Below are positions 1 through 8,350 of a DNA stretch of 64,000 bases, one piece after another. Each line of letters begins with the position of its first letter. Within the stretch, counting starts at the first letter, position 1. The notes under the pieces were generated by a model that was not told the DNA's origin, searched no databases, and saw only the letters and a list, made by a program, of their open reading frames with translations. The DNA is from JACVRW01 sp963728495. Its GTDB lineage: Bacteria > Actinomycetota > Thermoleophilia > Solirubrobacterales > Thermoleophilaceae. The position numbers and the translations under genes are program-made. Location of the stretch: positions 310,001-374,000 of the forward strand of contig CAVSKI010000009.1 of assembly GCA_963728495.1 (NCBI GenBank). The letters run 5' to 3'.

Positions 1-55
1 GCTCGAAGATCCAGGCGGGGTCGGAGAAGGGCTCGTCGGAGAGGACGGCCTTCAT
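1..55 (-). CDS. ATP-dependent DNA ligase (LigD ligase-type), N-terminal fragment
   Basis: Only the first 18 codons are in the window, read leftwards from an ATG at 55. They encode M-K-A-V-L-S-D-E-P-F followed by D-P-A-W-I-F-E, the usual start of the ligase domain of bacterial LigD-type ATP-dependent ligases, just before the adenylation (KxDG) motif that lies off the edge. The start is 29 bp after the stop of the phosphoesterase gene upstream, so the two are probably co-transcribed. In many bacteria both domains belong to one LigD protein; here they are split. The call rests on a short stretch and on its neighbour. Confidence 0.6.
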   Translation of the reverse strand, partial: MKAVLSDEPFSDPAWIFE

Positions 56-84
56 CGGGGCGTACTCGCTCAGGCCACCAACTT

Positions 85-549
85 CTAGCGCACCTGGTCG
101 ATCGTCCGCCCGCTCACCACCGACTCGGGCTGGGTGCTGGTGGGCCGGCGGCGCGCGTCGGCCTCCTCGTCGCGGCGCTTGACGAGCAGCCAGCGGCGAC
201 CGTCTGTGTTCCTCAGCGACCAGCCGCCACGCAGCTTGTGGCCCTCGAGCCAGAACGAGGCGTGGCCGGCGGCCAGCGACTCGGCCATCGGCTCATCGCG
301 CAGGGTCTCGTAGCTGCCGCGATCCCACACGATCACCGGCCCGGCGCCGTACTCGCCCTCGTCGATCACGCCCTCGAAGTCGCCCCAGGAGAGGGCGTGG
401 TCGTCGACGGCCATGGCCAGGCGCTTGTCGCGCGGGTCGGTCGACGGGCCCTTGGGGACCGCCCAGGACTTGAACGTGCCCTCGACCTCGAGGCGGAAGT
501 CGTAGTGCATGGAGGTGGCATCGTGCTGCTGAATCACGAAGCGAGGCAT
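85..549 (-). CDS. Stand-alone LigD 3'-phosphoesterase (PE) domain protein
   Basis: A 154-residue protein that is essentially one LigD phosphoesterase (DNA polymerase ligase N-terminal) domain. In this family the domain trims 3'-phosphates and ribonucleotides at DNA ends during non-homologous end joining. The metal/active-site pattern is visible: QQHDATSMHYDFRLE at residues 7-21 (two His and an Asp) and the later DDHALSWGDFEG with a third His. The N-terminus MPRFVIQQHDA is a normal family start. The C-terminal ~20 residues are charged and likely disordered. The gene directly follows the cation exporter (no gap between its ATG and that stop) and precedes a ligase start. No Ku or LigD polymerase gene is visible. 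Confidence 0.85.
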   Translation of the reverse strand: MPRFVIQQHDATSMHYDFRLEVEGTFKSWAVPKGPSTDPRDKRLAMAVDDHALSWGDFEGVIDEGEYGAGPVIVWDRGSYETLRDEPMAESLAAGHASFWLEGHKLRGGWSLRNTDGRRWLLVKRRDEEADARRRPTSTQPESVVSGRTIDQVR

Positions 550-1476
550 TCAGACCGCCCCCGGGCGCAGCGGCTCGATCTCCAGCGGGCCCTCGTGGCG
601 AGCCTCGACCTGGAGCGTGGTGTGGTCGATGCCGAAGCGCTGGTGCAGCAGCTCGGCGAGCCGGCGGCGGTGGGACTGGGTGTCGCAGCCGGCGCCCACC
701 GTCACGTGCGCCGACAGCGAGGGCATGCCCGAGGTGACCTCCCAGACGTGCAGGTCGTGGACCTCCACCACGTGCGGCTCGGCCGCCAGCATGCGGCCTA
801 TCTCCTGAGGGTCGATTCCGCGCGGCGCGGCCTCGAGCAGAACCCGTCCCGACTCACGCAGCAGCCCCCAGCCGGATCGCAGCATGAGCGCAGCCACGAA
901 CAGGGCCGCGATGCCGTCGGCGGCCCCGAAGCCCGTGGCCAGGATCACTCCACCGGCGATCGCCGTGGCGATGAAGGCGTAGAGATCCGTGAGCACGTGC
1001 TGAAACGCGCCCTCTACGTTGAGGCTGCGGCGGTCGGCGCCTGCCAGCACCATCGCTGCCACGAGGTTCACGACGATGCCCGCCAGGGCAACCACGACCA
1101 CGGCCGCGCCCTCGACATCGGGGGGCGAGATCAGCCGCCGGATGCCCTCGAAGACGATCACCGCGGCCAGCGCCACCAGCGTCACGCCGTTGATCTGGGC
1201 CGAGAGGATCTCGGCCCGCTTGAGCCCGAACGTGTAGCCACCTTGCGCCGGCCTGCCGGCCAGCCTCGCCGCCACCAGGGCCAGGGCGATCGCTCCCGCG
1301 TCGGTGAGCATGTGCGCGGCGTCGGAGAGCAGCGCGAGCGACGAAGCCAGGATGCCGACCACGACCTCGACGGCCATGAAGGCGAGGATCAGCGCGAGGG
1401 CAAGGCCGAGCCGGCGCCCGTTCGCGGTGGCCACGTGAGCGTGACCGTGCTGGTGATGATGATGGTGGCCCGCCAC
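550..1476 (-). CDS. Cation diffusion facilitator (CzcD/ZitB-like zinc exporter)
   Basis: A 308-residue inner-membrane CDF transporter that would export Zn2+ or related divalent cations in exchange for protons. It opens with a His-rich cytosolic tail (MAGHHHHHQHGHAH), a typical metal-binding feature of the zinc clade. TM2 carries the signature SDAAHMLTD and TM5 carries HVLTDLYAF, which together form the tetrahedral HD-HD transport site. About six membrane segments span residues 20-210, followed by a cytosolic ferredoxin-like domain (HVVEVHDLHVWEVTSG). Length is normal. Its stop touches the next gene's start, so it shares a transcript with the phosphoesterase. No metalloregulator is visible beside it. 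Confidence 0.93.
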   Translation of the reverse strand: MAGHHHHHQHGHAHVATANGRRLGLALALILAFMAVEVVVGILASSLALLSDAAHMLTDAGAIALALVAARLAGRPAQGGYTFGLKRAEILSAQINGVTLVALAAVIVFEGIRRLISPPDVEGAAVVVVALAGIVVNLVAAMVLAGADRRSLNVEGAFQHVLTDLYAFIATAIAGGVILATGFGAADGIAALFVAALMLRSGWGLLRESGRVLLEAAPRGIDPQEIGRMLAAEPHVVEVHDLHVWEVTSGMPSLSAHVTVGAGCDTQSHRRRLAELLHQRFGIDHTTLQVEARHEGPLEIEPLRPGAV

Positions 1477-1516
1477 CGGCTCTCAATGGTGGCAGGGGTG
1501 CGGGTCGCCTGGCCGC

Positions 1517-2125
1517 TCAGCCCGGCAGCGCCTGGGCGAAGCGCACCAAGCGCTCGGTGTCGCGCAATGGCGGGCCATGGCCGAACAGCACGAGCGCAGG
1601 CTGGAGACGAGCAACGCGGCGGGCGGACTCGCGGTTTAGGTCGACGTTGTAGGTGAGGGGCCGCGGCGGTTCGTGAAGGCCGGGCCGTCCGGTCAACGGG
1701 TTGAGGCCGAAGAAGACGTCGCCACAGATGAGCGTGCGGTCGGAGTCGCGCCAGAACGAGATGTGGCCGGGCGAGTGGCCCGGAGTGTCCATGACCGTGA
1801 ACCCGCCCACCTCGTCTCCCTCCTTGAGCTTGCGCTCGACTGCGTGCGGATCCGGCAGCGGCAGCTTGTTCACCAGTGCGCCCGCCCGGCCCTCGCCGGG
1901 CGCGGGGCGAGCACCCTGCGCCACGTGGGCGTCGCGCTCACCGCACCAGAGCGGGATCCCGAGGGCCTCGCAGACGGCGTGACTGGAGCCGTAGTGGTCG
2001 GTATGGGCGTGAGTCAGTGCATGGGCGCTGACGCCCCGGCCCTGCACCTGGCGCAGGATTCGCTTGCGGGCGAGCTGCGTGCCCGCATCGATCAACACGT
2101 CCTCGATGAGGTAGACGTTGATCAC
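1517..2125 (-). CDS. MBL-fold metallo-hydrolase
   Basis: A metallo-beta-lactamase-fold hydrolase of 202 residues from the first canonical start, GTG at 2125. The zinc-binding motif is THAHTDHYGS (HxHxDH), followed by DTPGHSPGHISFW, ICGDVFF and a C-terminal LFGHGPP, supplying the remaining His and Asp ligands. The substrate cannot be deduced; relatives include glyoxalase II-like and other thioester/ester hydrolases. Coding-like sequence continues upstream of the GTG in the same frame (QLAPDVFRLTGRPPN, the usual N-terminal strand of this family) back to an in-frame TAG near 2185. That stretch has no ATG, GTG or TTG, so the real start may be a non-standard ATC near 2176 or has been lost. Confidence 0.85.
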   Translation of the reverse strand: MINVYLIEDVLIDAGTQLARKRILRQVQGRGVSAHALTHAHTDHYGSSHAVCEALGIPLWCGERDAHVAQGARPAPGEGRAGALVNKLPLPDPHAVERKLKEGDEVGGFTVMDTPGHSPGHISFWRDSDRTLICGDVFFGLNPLTGRPGLHEPPRPLTYNVDLNRESARRVARLQPALVLFGHGPPLRDTERLVRFAQALPG

Positions 2126-2198
2126 GTTCGGAGGCCGGCCAGTAAGCCGGAAGACGTCGGGGGCGAGCTGTTTGATCTGCGCAGCCTATGCCCTCGGG

Positions 2199-2922
2199 CT
2201 ACGGCTGCTCTTCAGGGGCGGGCGCCGGCGTGGTGGCTGTCTCGCCGGCCGGAGCCGGCGTGGTGGGGGTGGTCTCGGTCTCGGTCGAGGGCTCGGTTGC
2301 GGTCTCTTCCTCGCTGGACGGCTCCGTCTCCGGCTGGGTGGCCGGCGCCGACTTGTCGGCGCTGTCGGACGGCTCCTTCTGCTGGTCCCGGTCCGAGCTC
2401 GAGCGGTCGCGATCGCGAGAGAAGAACGTGGTGCTGTTTTTGCCCCCGCCAACCGCTCCTCCGGCCACCAGCTCGGGCACGGTCAGCACGACGACTGCGA
2501 TGAGCAGGGCGAGCGCGCCGGTGCCCAGCACGGCTCCGACCGCGATCTTGCGCCGGCGCGGGCTGGGGGAGCCAGTGCGGTACACGCGCACGGGGGCGGG
2601 TGCAGGCTCGGAGCTCGGGCTCTGGTGATGGCGGCGGCGCAACCTCGGCGGCGTCGGGTGGTTGTTCGGGCTGCTGGGGATCCGGGCGCAGCGCCGGCTT
2701 GTCCGAGGTCAGGCGTTCGGCGATCTTCTCGGTGGGCCGGTGCAGGAGCTCGCTGATGAACGCCACGAGCACAGGAGTCGCCGCCGCGGCGATCCAAGTG
2801 CCGGCGATCCACAGTTGCGAGGTCACGACGGCCGCCGTAGCGGAGGCGGAGCTCGCGATCACGAGGGTCCGCAGGTTGAAACGCCGCTCCTCCTCGCGCT
2901 CGGTTGTGCGCGAAGAAGCCAT
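2199..2922 (-). pseudogene. Membrane-anchored hypothetical protein, frameshifted
   Basis: Two overlapping frames read leftwards look like one gene. The first, from 2922, encodes MASSRTTEREEERRFNLRTL, a hydrophobic segment, then SELLHRPTEKIAERLTSDKP and a Pro/Glu-rich stretch. The second, ending at 2199, continues with PVRVYRTG, a basic RRRK patch, a clear transmembrane helix (about 20 residues) and a long Thr/Pro/Glu-rich tail expected outside the cell. The switch between frames falls about 2600-2630, in a repetitive GAGCCCGAGCTCCGAGCC-type stretch, so one base is missing or extra. The function is unknown; the layout suggests a single- or double-pass surface protein with a disordered exterior tail. 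A sequencing or assembly error is as likely as true decay. Confidence 0.6.
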
Positions 2923-2959
2923 CCCAACTCACCATAACGACGTGATCAGGCCACTGCGG

Positions 2960-4405
2960 CTAGGCCATCGAGGTGCTGGTGGGCTCCCGACCGTCATCGC
3001 CGCCGTCATTGCGCATCCGCGAGTTGCGGTAGCCGTAGAGCGCGTAGATGACCATGCCCAGCACAAGCCACACGCCGAAGCGCACCCAGGTGGTGCCGGG
3101 CAGCTTCGTCATCAGGTAGACGCACAGCAGGGCGCCGATGATCGGAACCACGGGCACCAGCGGTACCCGGTACCCGCGCTCCATGTCGGGCTTCGTGCGC
3201 CGCAGCCAGATCACGGCGATGTTCACGATGAAGAATGCGAACAGGGTGCCGATGTTCACCAGTTCGGCGATCTCCTTGAGCGGCACGAGCGCGGCGAGCA
3301 CTGCGATCGGGATGGCGAACACGAGCGTCAGGATCACGGGCGTGCGGGTCTTCTCCCAGACGGTGGCGAGCTTGGAGGGCATCAGCCCGTCGCGGCACAT
3401 GGAGAAGGCCACGCGGGTCTGCCCGTAGAGAATCGTCAGCACGACGCTGGTGATCGCCACCAGCGCTCCGAAGGTGACGATGTCGGCGCCCCAGGCGATG
3501 CCGGCGCCCTCCGACAGGGCGATGGCCAGCGGTGCGTCCTGGCCGGCGAGCTGGTCCGCCGGCAGCGCGCCCACCGCGGCCACCGATACGAGGATGTAGA
3601 GAATGGTGGCGATCACCAGCGAGCCGATGATTGCGATAGGCAGGTCGCGACCCGGGTTCTTGCTCTCCTCACTGCCCGTGGACACAGCATCGAAGCCGAT
3701 ATAGGCGAAGAAGATGAGAGCAGCGGCATTCTCGATTCCGCTCCACCCGTTGGGCGCGAAGTCCGAGAAGTGGTCGCCGTTGAAGGCTGTGGCTGCGACC
3801 ACAATGAAGAACACCAGCACGACCAGCTTGACGATCACCATGACGGTGTTCGAGCGCGCGGACTGGCGGATGCCCGAGATCAGAAGCGAGGCCACGGCCA
3901 ATACCAGGAAGAAGGCAGGGACGTTGACTTTTCCACCGTCGCCGGGTGGCAGCGAGATCGCGTCGCTGAGGGTGATTCCGAACAGCGAGTCCAACAGCTC
4001 CGTGAGGTAGGCGCCCCAGCCGACCGCCACCGCGGCCACCGACACTCCGTACTCCAGGATCAGGTCCCAGCCGATGATCCAGGCGAGAACCTCGCCCATC
4101 GTCGCGTACGCGTAGGTGTAGGCGGAGCCGGACACCGGGATGGTCGAGGCCAGTTCGGCATAGGAGAGCGCGGAGAAGATGCAGGTCACGCCCGCGAGCA
4201 CGAACGAGAGCACGAGGGCGGGGCCGGACTCGCCGATCGCCTCGCCGATGATCACGAAGATTCCCGTCCCGATGATCGCCCCGATGCCCAGGGCGGTGAG
4301 GTCGAGCGCGCCGATGCCTCTCTCCAGGCTCGTGCCCTCGGCGGTCTCGAGGAGCTGCTCGGTCGGCTTGGTTACGAACGGGCTCTTGCGTGTGACCGAG
4401 GCCAT
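2960..4405 (-). CDS. APC-family amino acid permease
   Basis: A 481-residue amino acid-polyamine-organocation permease with about 12 membrane segments. The TM1 substrate-binding signature GIGAIIGTGIFV is present (residues ~40-51). FSALSYAELAS and ISWR-free loops match the cationic amino acid transporter (YfnA/CAT-like) branch. ATG at 4405 is chosen because the family normally begins with a short basic cytosolic tail leading into EQLLETAEG, and GGGGCGA lies just before it; longer upstream in-frame sequence looks non-coding. The gene diverges from the glucosidase gene and faces a 249-bp intergenic region with two strong hairpins. The exact substrate is not determinable. Confidence 0.92.
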   Translation of the reverse strand: MASVTRKSPFVTKPTEQLLETAEGTSLERGIGALDLTALGIGAIIGTGIFVIIGEAIGESGPALVLSFVLAGVTCIFSALSYAELASTIPVSGSAYTYAYATMGEVLAWIIGWDLILEYGVSVAAVAVGWGAYLTELLDSLFGITLSDAISLPPGDGGKVNVPAFFLVLAVASLLISGIRQSARSNTVMVIVKLVVLVFFIVVAATAFNGDHFSDFAPNGWSGIENAAALIFFAYIGFDAVSTGSEESKNPGRDLPIAIIGSLVIATILYILVSVAAVGALPADQLAGQDAPLAIALSEGAGIAWGADIVTFGALVAITSVVLTILYGQTRVAFSMCRDGLMPSKLATVWEKTRTPVILTLVFAIPIAVLAALVPLKEIAELVNIGTLFAFFIVNIAVIWLRRTKPDMERGYRVPLVPVVPIIGALLCVYLMTKLPGTTWVRFGVWLVLGMVIYALYGYRNSRMRNDGGDDGREPTSTSMA

Positions 4406-4532
4406 GTCGCCCCGTTTCCCCAAAGGAAGGCCGTTTATAACCACCCGCTTCCTGGTACACGCCTGGTATCTGCAGGACTGTCGCGATGGGCAGTCCGGCA
4501 GACGCGGTGCCGGCCACCATGCCGAAGTCGCG

Positions 4533-4554
4533 CGCATTCGGTCAGCCGAATGCG
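4533..4554. other. Strong inverted repeat in the permease/glucosidase intergenic region
   Basis: CGCATTCGG and CCGAATGCG form a perfect 9-bp inverted repeat around the loop TCAG. One G-T wobble plus three more pairs would extend the stem to about 13 bp. It lies between the divergent permease (start 4405) and the GH13 gene (about 4655). It could be an operator for a sugar-responsive regulator or an RNA hairpin; no poly-T tract follows on either strand. Confidence 0.5.
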
Positions 4555-4590
4555 TGCGCACGGCATCAGCCGGCCCGCCCCCCGACCCGC

Positions 4591-4615
4591 GGCGAGGCGC
4601 TTCCGGCGCCTCGCC
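4591..4615. terminator. Perfect 10-bp stem hairpin before the glucosidase gene
   Basis: GGCGAGGCGC and GCGCCTCGCC pair perfectly over 10 bp around the five-base loop TTCCG, about 40 bp upstream of the GH13 coding region. The tail GTCGTTGTC is only weakly T-rich. It resembles the GC-rich hairpins used as terminators or transcript-end stabilisers in actinobacteria, yet it lies between divergent genes, where a terminator is not expected. It may instead be part of a leader. Confidence 0.4.
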
Positions 4616-4654
4616 GTCGTTGTCAGGCCACTCTTCCCGTAGCGTTATCGCCAC

Positions 4655-6097
4655 TTGGTCGTCTACCAGATCTACCCGCGGTCCTTCCAGGACTCCGACG
4701 GCGACGGCATCGGCGACCTCGCGGGTATCCGGTCGCGCCTCGACTATCTGGCCTGGCTGGGAGTGGACGCGCTCTGGCTGTCGCCGATCTATCCCTCGCC
4801 GCTGGCCGACTTCGGCTACGACGTCTCGGACTACACGGGGGTGGACCCGGTGTTCGGCAGCCTCTCCGACTTCGACGCGCTCACCGAGGAGGCGCACGCG
4901 CGCGGCCTGAAGCTCCTGCTCGACATCGTGCCCTGCCACACGTCGGTCGAGCACCCGTGGTTTCGCGAGCACCCCGACTGGTACATCTGGGCCGATCGTC
5001 CCAACAACTGGCTGTCGGCCTTCGGTGGCACGGCCTGGGAAAAGCTCGGCGAGCGGTACTACCTGCACTCCTTCTACCCCGAGCAGCCCGACCTCGACTG
5101 GCGCAACCCCGAGGTGATCGCGGCGATGCAGGACGTCTTGCGCTTCTGGCTCGACCGCGGCGTGGACGGCTACCGCATCGATGCCATCGACCGTCTGCTG
5201 AAGGACCCGCAGCTGCGCGACGACCCGCCGGCCCGCGAGGCCTTCGGCCTGCCGCTGAGCGAGGCGGAGGCAGCAGCTTGCGCTGAATCACTCGCGCAAC
5301 GCGCCGGACACCGGCGACGCGCTGGCTCGTATCCGCGAGGCATGCGGACGGAACACGTTCCTGGTGGGCGAGGTCTACCTGCCGGCCGCGCGCTGGCAGC
5401 CCTACTCCGACCACTTCGACGCGGTGTTCGCCTTCGAGTTGCTGCACGCGCCCTGGGAGGCGCAGGCGCTACGCGCCGCCATCGAGGCCTGCACGCGCAT
5501 ACCGGGGCAGGCCGCCTGGGTGATGTCCAACCACGACTTCGGGCGCCTGGCCAGTCGCTTCGGGGCCGAGAACGCCCGCGCGGCGGCGCTGCTGCTGCTG
5601 ACCTTGCCCGGCCCGGCCTTCCTCTATCAGGGCGACGAGATCGGACAGGCTGACGGCCCGCCCGGCGAGATCTGAACCCTGCGCAGCCGGCCGAGCGGCC
5701 GCTGGGCCCGTTCGACCGCGCCGGGCGCGACCGCTACCGCCACCCGATGCAGTGGGACGCTTCACCGAACGGCGGCTTCACGACCGGCGAGCCCTGGCTC
5801 CCGGCGATCGACCCACAACAGCACAACGTCCAGGCCCAGCGTGAGGATCCGTCGTCGTTTCTCTCGTTGGTTCGCGACCTGCTCGCGCTGCGGCGTGTAC
5901 TGAGGGAGGATTTCGAGCTTCTCGAAGCCGCGGAGGGGGTGATCGCGTACCGTCGCGGCGACCACACCGTGGCACTCAACACCACCGCCGAGGCACTGCC
6001 GGCGCCGTTGAGCGGCGAGCCGCAGCTGGTCACGCAGCCGGGCGCGCTGCGTGACGGACGGCTTGCACCCCATGCCGCCGCCGTCGCGGTGGGTTAG
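4655..6097 (+). pseudogene. GH13 alpha-glucosidase (oligo-1,6-glucosidase type), two frameshifts
   Basis: Glycoside hydrolase family 13 enzyme hydrolysing alpha-glucosidic bonds, read in three pieces. Piece 1 (4655 to about 5275) has VVYQIYPRSFQD, DFGYDVSDY, region I DIVPCHTS and the nucleophile in DGYRIDAID. After a shift near 5275-5285, piece 2 (to 5675) has the acid in FLVGEVYLP and the transition-state Asp in MSNHDFGRLASR. After a second shift near 5660-5670, piece 3 has RYRHPMQWD and the C-terminal beta domain, ending at 6097. The two shifts cancel, and all three catalytic carboxylates survive. The start is unclear: TTG 4655 follows an in-frame TAG at 4640 and no Shine-Dalgarno is visible. 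It leads into a sugar ABC operon, so it probably digested imported oligosaccharides. Confidence 0.85.
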
Positions 6098-6128
6098 TCC
6101 ACGTGAACAAGGGGTAAACCGCCACTCA

Positions 6129-7394
6129 GTGAGGGAAGAATCGCGAACGCGGAAGTTACGGCTCCCGATGTTGGCCGTACTCGCCACCGTGGCTTTCCTC
6201 ACCGCATGCGGGGTCGGAGGCGACGAGGGCGGCAGCGGCGCCCGCGCCATCAACTGGTACGTCTTCAATGAGCCGGGCGGCTCCTACGACAAGGCCGTGG
6301 CGGACTGCAACAAGGATGCCGGCGGCAAGTACCAGGTCAACTACGTCAAGCTGCCGACCGACGCCAACCAGCAGCGTGAGCTGGTCGTCCGCAGGCTCGC
6401 GGCGGAGGACAAGGACATCGACCTGATCGGCATGGACGTGATCTGGACCGCCGAGCTGGCCGAGGCAGGCTGGATCCTGCCGTGGGAGGGGGAGAACAAG
6501 ACCGCCGCCACCGAGGGCAAGCTCGAGGGTCCCCTGAAGACCGTGGACTACCAGGGCAAGGTCTACGGGATCCCGTTCACGAGCAACACCCAGCTGCTCT
6601 GGTACCGCAAGGACAAGGTCGACCCTCCGCCCGACGACTTCACGTGGGACGAGATGATCGACGCTGCGATCAAGAACGGCACGGCGGTCGAGGTCCAGGC
6701 CCGCCAGTACGAGGGGCTGACGGTCTGGATCAACTCGCTGATCGCCGGAGCCGGCGGCCAGATCGTCACCGAGTCGGGCGACGTGAAGGTCAACGACACG
6801 GCCAAGACGGCCGCCGAAATCGAGACCAAGCTCGGCAAGTCGGCGGCCGCGCCGCCCGGTATGTCAACCAACGCGGAGGACCAGGCGCGTCAGGGGTTCG
6901 AGGCGGGTCGCTCGGACTACCAGGTCAACTACCCGTTCGTGTACCCCAGCGCAGCGGAGGTCGGCGAGGACTTCCAGAAGAACATGGGCTGGGCGCGCTA
7001 CCCGCGCAGCGTCAAGGACAAGGAGAGCCGGCCGCCGCTGGGCGGAATCAACATCGGCGTCTCGAAGTACGGGGAGACCACGGACCTCGCGTTCGAGGCG
7101 GCAAAGTGCATCGCCAGCGAGCAACACCAGGGGGACGCCGCCGAGCTGGGCGGCCTGCCGCCGACCACCGAGGCCGTCTACGAGACCGAGCAGGTCAAGA
7201 AGGCGTACCCGTTCGCGGACCTGCTGCGCGAGTCGATCGAGGCCGCCGCACCGCGCCCTGTAACCCCTGCGTACAGCGACATCTCGCTGGCGATTCAAAA
7301 GACGTACAGTCCGCCTGACGGCGTCGACCCCAACGGAATCGTGCCGAAGCTCCGCGACCGGATCGAGAAAGCGGTGGAAGGGAAGATCTTCTGA
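6129..7394 (+). CDS. Sugar ABC transporter substrate-binding lipoprotein
   Basis: Extracellular solute-binding protein (family 1, maltose/trehalose type), about 421 residues. It begins with a lipoprotein signal: a basic n-region (RTRKLRLP), a hydrophobic core and lipobox LTAC whose Cys would be lipidated. The mature domain has the typical INWYVFNEPGG start, DLIGMDVIW and GKVYGIPFTSNTQLLWYRKD hinge motifs. GTG 6129 is preferred because it gives a complete basic n-region; ATG 6168 is an alternative. It is the first gene of a four-gene importer operon (binding protein, two permeases, ATPase), 31 bp after the glucosidase; its stop overlaps the next ATG (TGATG). The likely substrate is an alpha-glucoside, by context. 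Confidence 0.92.
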   Translation: MREESRTRKLRLPMLAVLATVAFLTACGVGGDEGGSGARAINWYVFNEPGGSYDKAVADCNKDAGGKYQVNYVKLPTDANQQRELVVRRLAAEDKDIDLIGMDVIWTAELAEAGWILPWEGENKTAATEGKLEGPLKTVDYQGKVYGIPFTSNTQLLWYRKDKVDPPPDDFTWDEMIDAAIKNGTAVEVQARQYEGLTVWINSLIAGAGGQIVTESGDVKVNDTAKTAAEIETKLGKSAAAPPGMSTNAEDQARQGFEAGRSDYQVNYPFVYPSAAEVGEDFQKNMGWARYPRSVKDKESRPPLGGINIGVSKYGETTDLAFEAAKCIASEQHQGDAAELGGLPPTTEAVYETEQVKKAYPFADLLRESIEAAAPRPVTPAYSDISLAIQKTYSPPDGVDPNGIVPKLRDRIEKAVEGKIF

Positions 7395-8350
7395 TGTCGA
7401 CCGCCCAGGCCGCAGGAGCAGACACCACCCGCCAGGCGACCACGCCGCCCAAGAAGGGGATCACCGAGCGCGCCCGGGCCGAGCGCAAGCTCGCATGGCT
7501 GCTGTGCGCGCCCGCAGTGATCGCGATGCTGATCGTGACGGGCTACCCGATCGGCTACGCGGTCTACCTGTCGCTGCAGCGCTACGACCTCCGCTTCCCC
7601 GACGACAAGGAGTTCGTCGGCCTGTCGAACTACTCCGACGTGCTCACCTCGAGCACCTGGTGGGGCGACGTCTGGAACACCGTGGTCATCACGGTCGTCT
7701 CGGTGTCGCTCGAGTTGGTGCTCGGCATGGCAATCGCCCTCGTAATGCACCGCGCGATCTTCGGGCGCGGTCCGGTGCGCGCGGCGATCCTCATCCCGTA
7801 CGGGATCATCACGGTGGTCGCGGCGTTCGCGTGGAAGTACGCGTTCGACCCGACCAGCGGATTCGTCGCCGGGCTGCCGCTGATCTCGGACACCGCCGAG
7901 CCGCTCAACACCCACAACGGCTCGATGGCGGTGATCATCCTGGCGGAGGTCTGGAAGACCACTCCGTTCATGGCCCTGCTGCTGCTGGCCGGGCTCGCGC
8001 TCGTCCCCGACGAGCTGCACGAGGCCGCCAAGGTGGACGGCGCCAGCACGGTCCAGCGCTTCTTCCGAATCACGATCCCGCTGATGAAGCCGGCGATCCT
8101 GGTGGCGCTGCTGTTCCGCACGCTCGACGCGTTCCGGATCTTCGACAACATCTACATCATCCAACCGGGCGGAGCGCTCAACACGGAGAGCGTGTCGATC
8201 CTCGGCTACAACGTCACCATCAACCGGGTCAACGTGGGGCTGGGGTCGGCCATCTCGATCCTGATCTTCATCTGCGTGATCCTGATCGCCATCTTCTTCG
8301 TGAAGGCGCTCGGGACGAGCACGGCGCAGCAGAGGGGGGAGGCAAAGTAG
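7394..8350 (+). CDS. Sugar ABC transporter permease, MalF/UgpA-like
   Basis: A 318-residue inner-membrane permease of the CUT1 carbohydrate importer family. It has a cytosolic N-terminal tail, then a first helix (LAWLLCAPAVIAMLIVTGYP) and five more membrane segments. The EAA loop that docks the ATPase is visible as EAAKVDGASTVQRFFRITIP near residue 215. The ATG overlaps the binding-protein stop, and the next permease starts immediately after its TAG, so the three genes are translationally coupled. It would form a heterodimeric channel with the following gene. Confidence 0.95.
   Translation: MSTAQAAGADTTRQATTPPKKGITERARAERKLAWLLCAPAVIAMLIVTGYPIGYAVYLSLQRYDLRFPDDKEFVGLSNYSDVLTSSTWWGDVWNTVVITVVSVSLELVLGMAIALVMHRAIFGRGPVRAAILIPYGIITVVAAFAWKYAFDPTSGFVAGLPLISDTAEPLNTHNGSMAVIILAEVWKTTPFMALLLLAGLALVPDELHEAAKVDGASTVQRFFRITIPLMKPAILVALLFRTLDAFRIFDNIYIIQPGGALNTESVSILGYNVTINRVNVGLGSAISILIFICVILIAIFFVKALGTSTAQQRGEAK

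Noticed and set aside
2600..4642. 680-codon open frame on the plus strand
   Set aside because: Antisense to the amino acid permease; composition is the Arg/Asp/His/Gln-rich pattern of a shadow frame, and the permease on the minus strand has clear family motifs.
4655..6097. Programmed ribosomal frameshifting in the GH13 gene
   Set aside because: No slippery heptamer or downstream stimulatory structure is evident at either site, and GH13 glucosidases are not known to use recoding.
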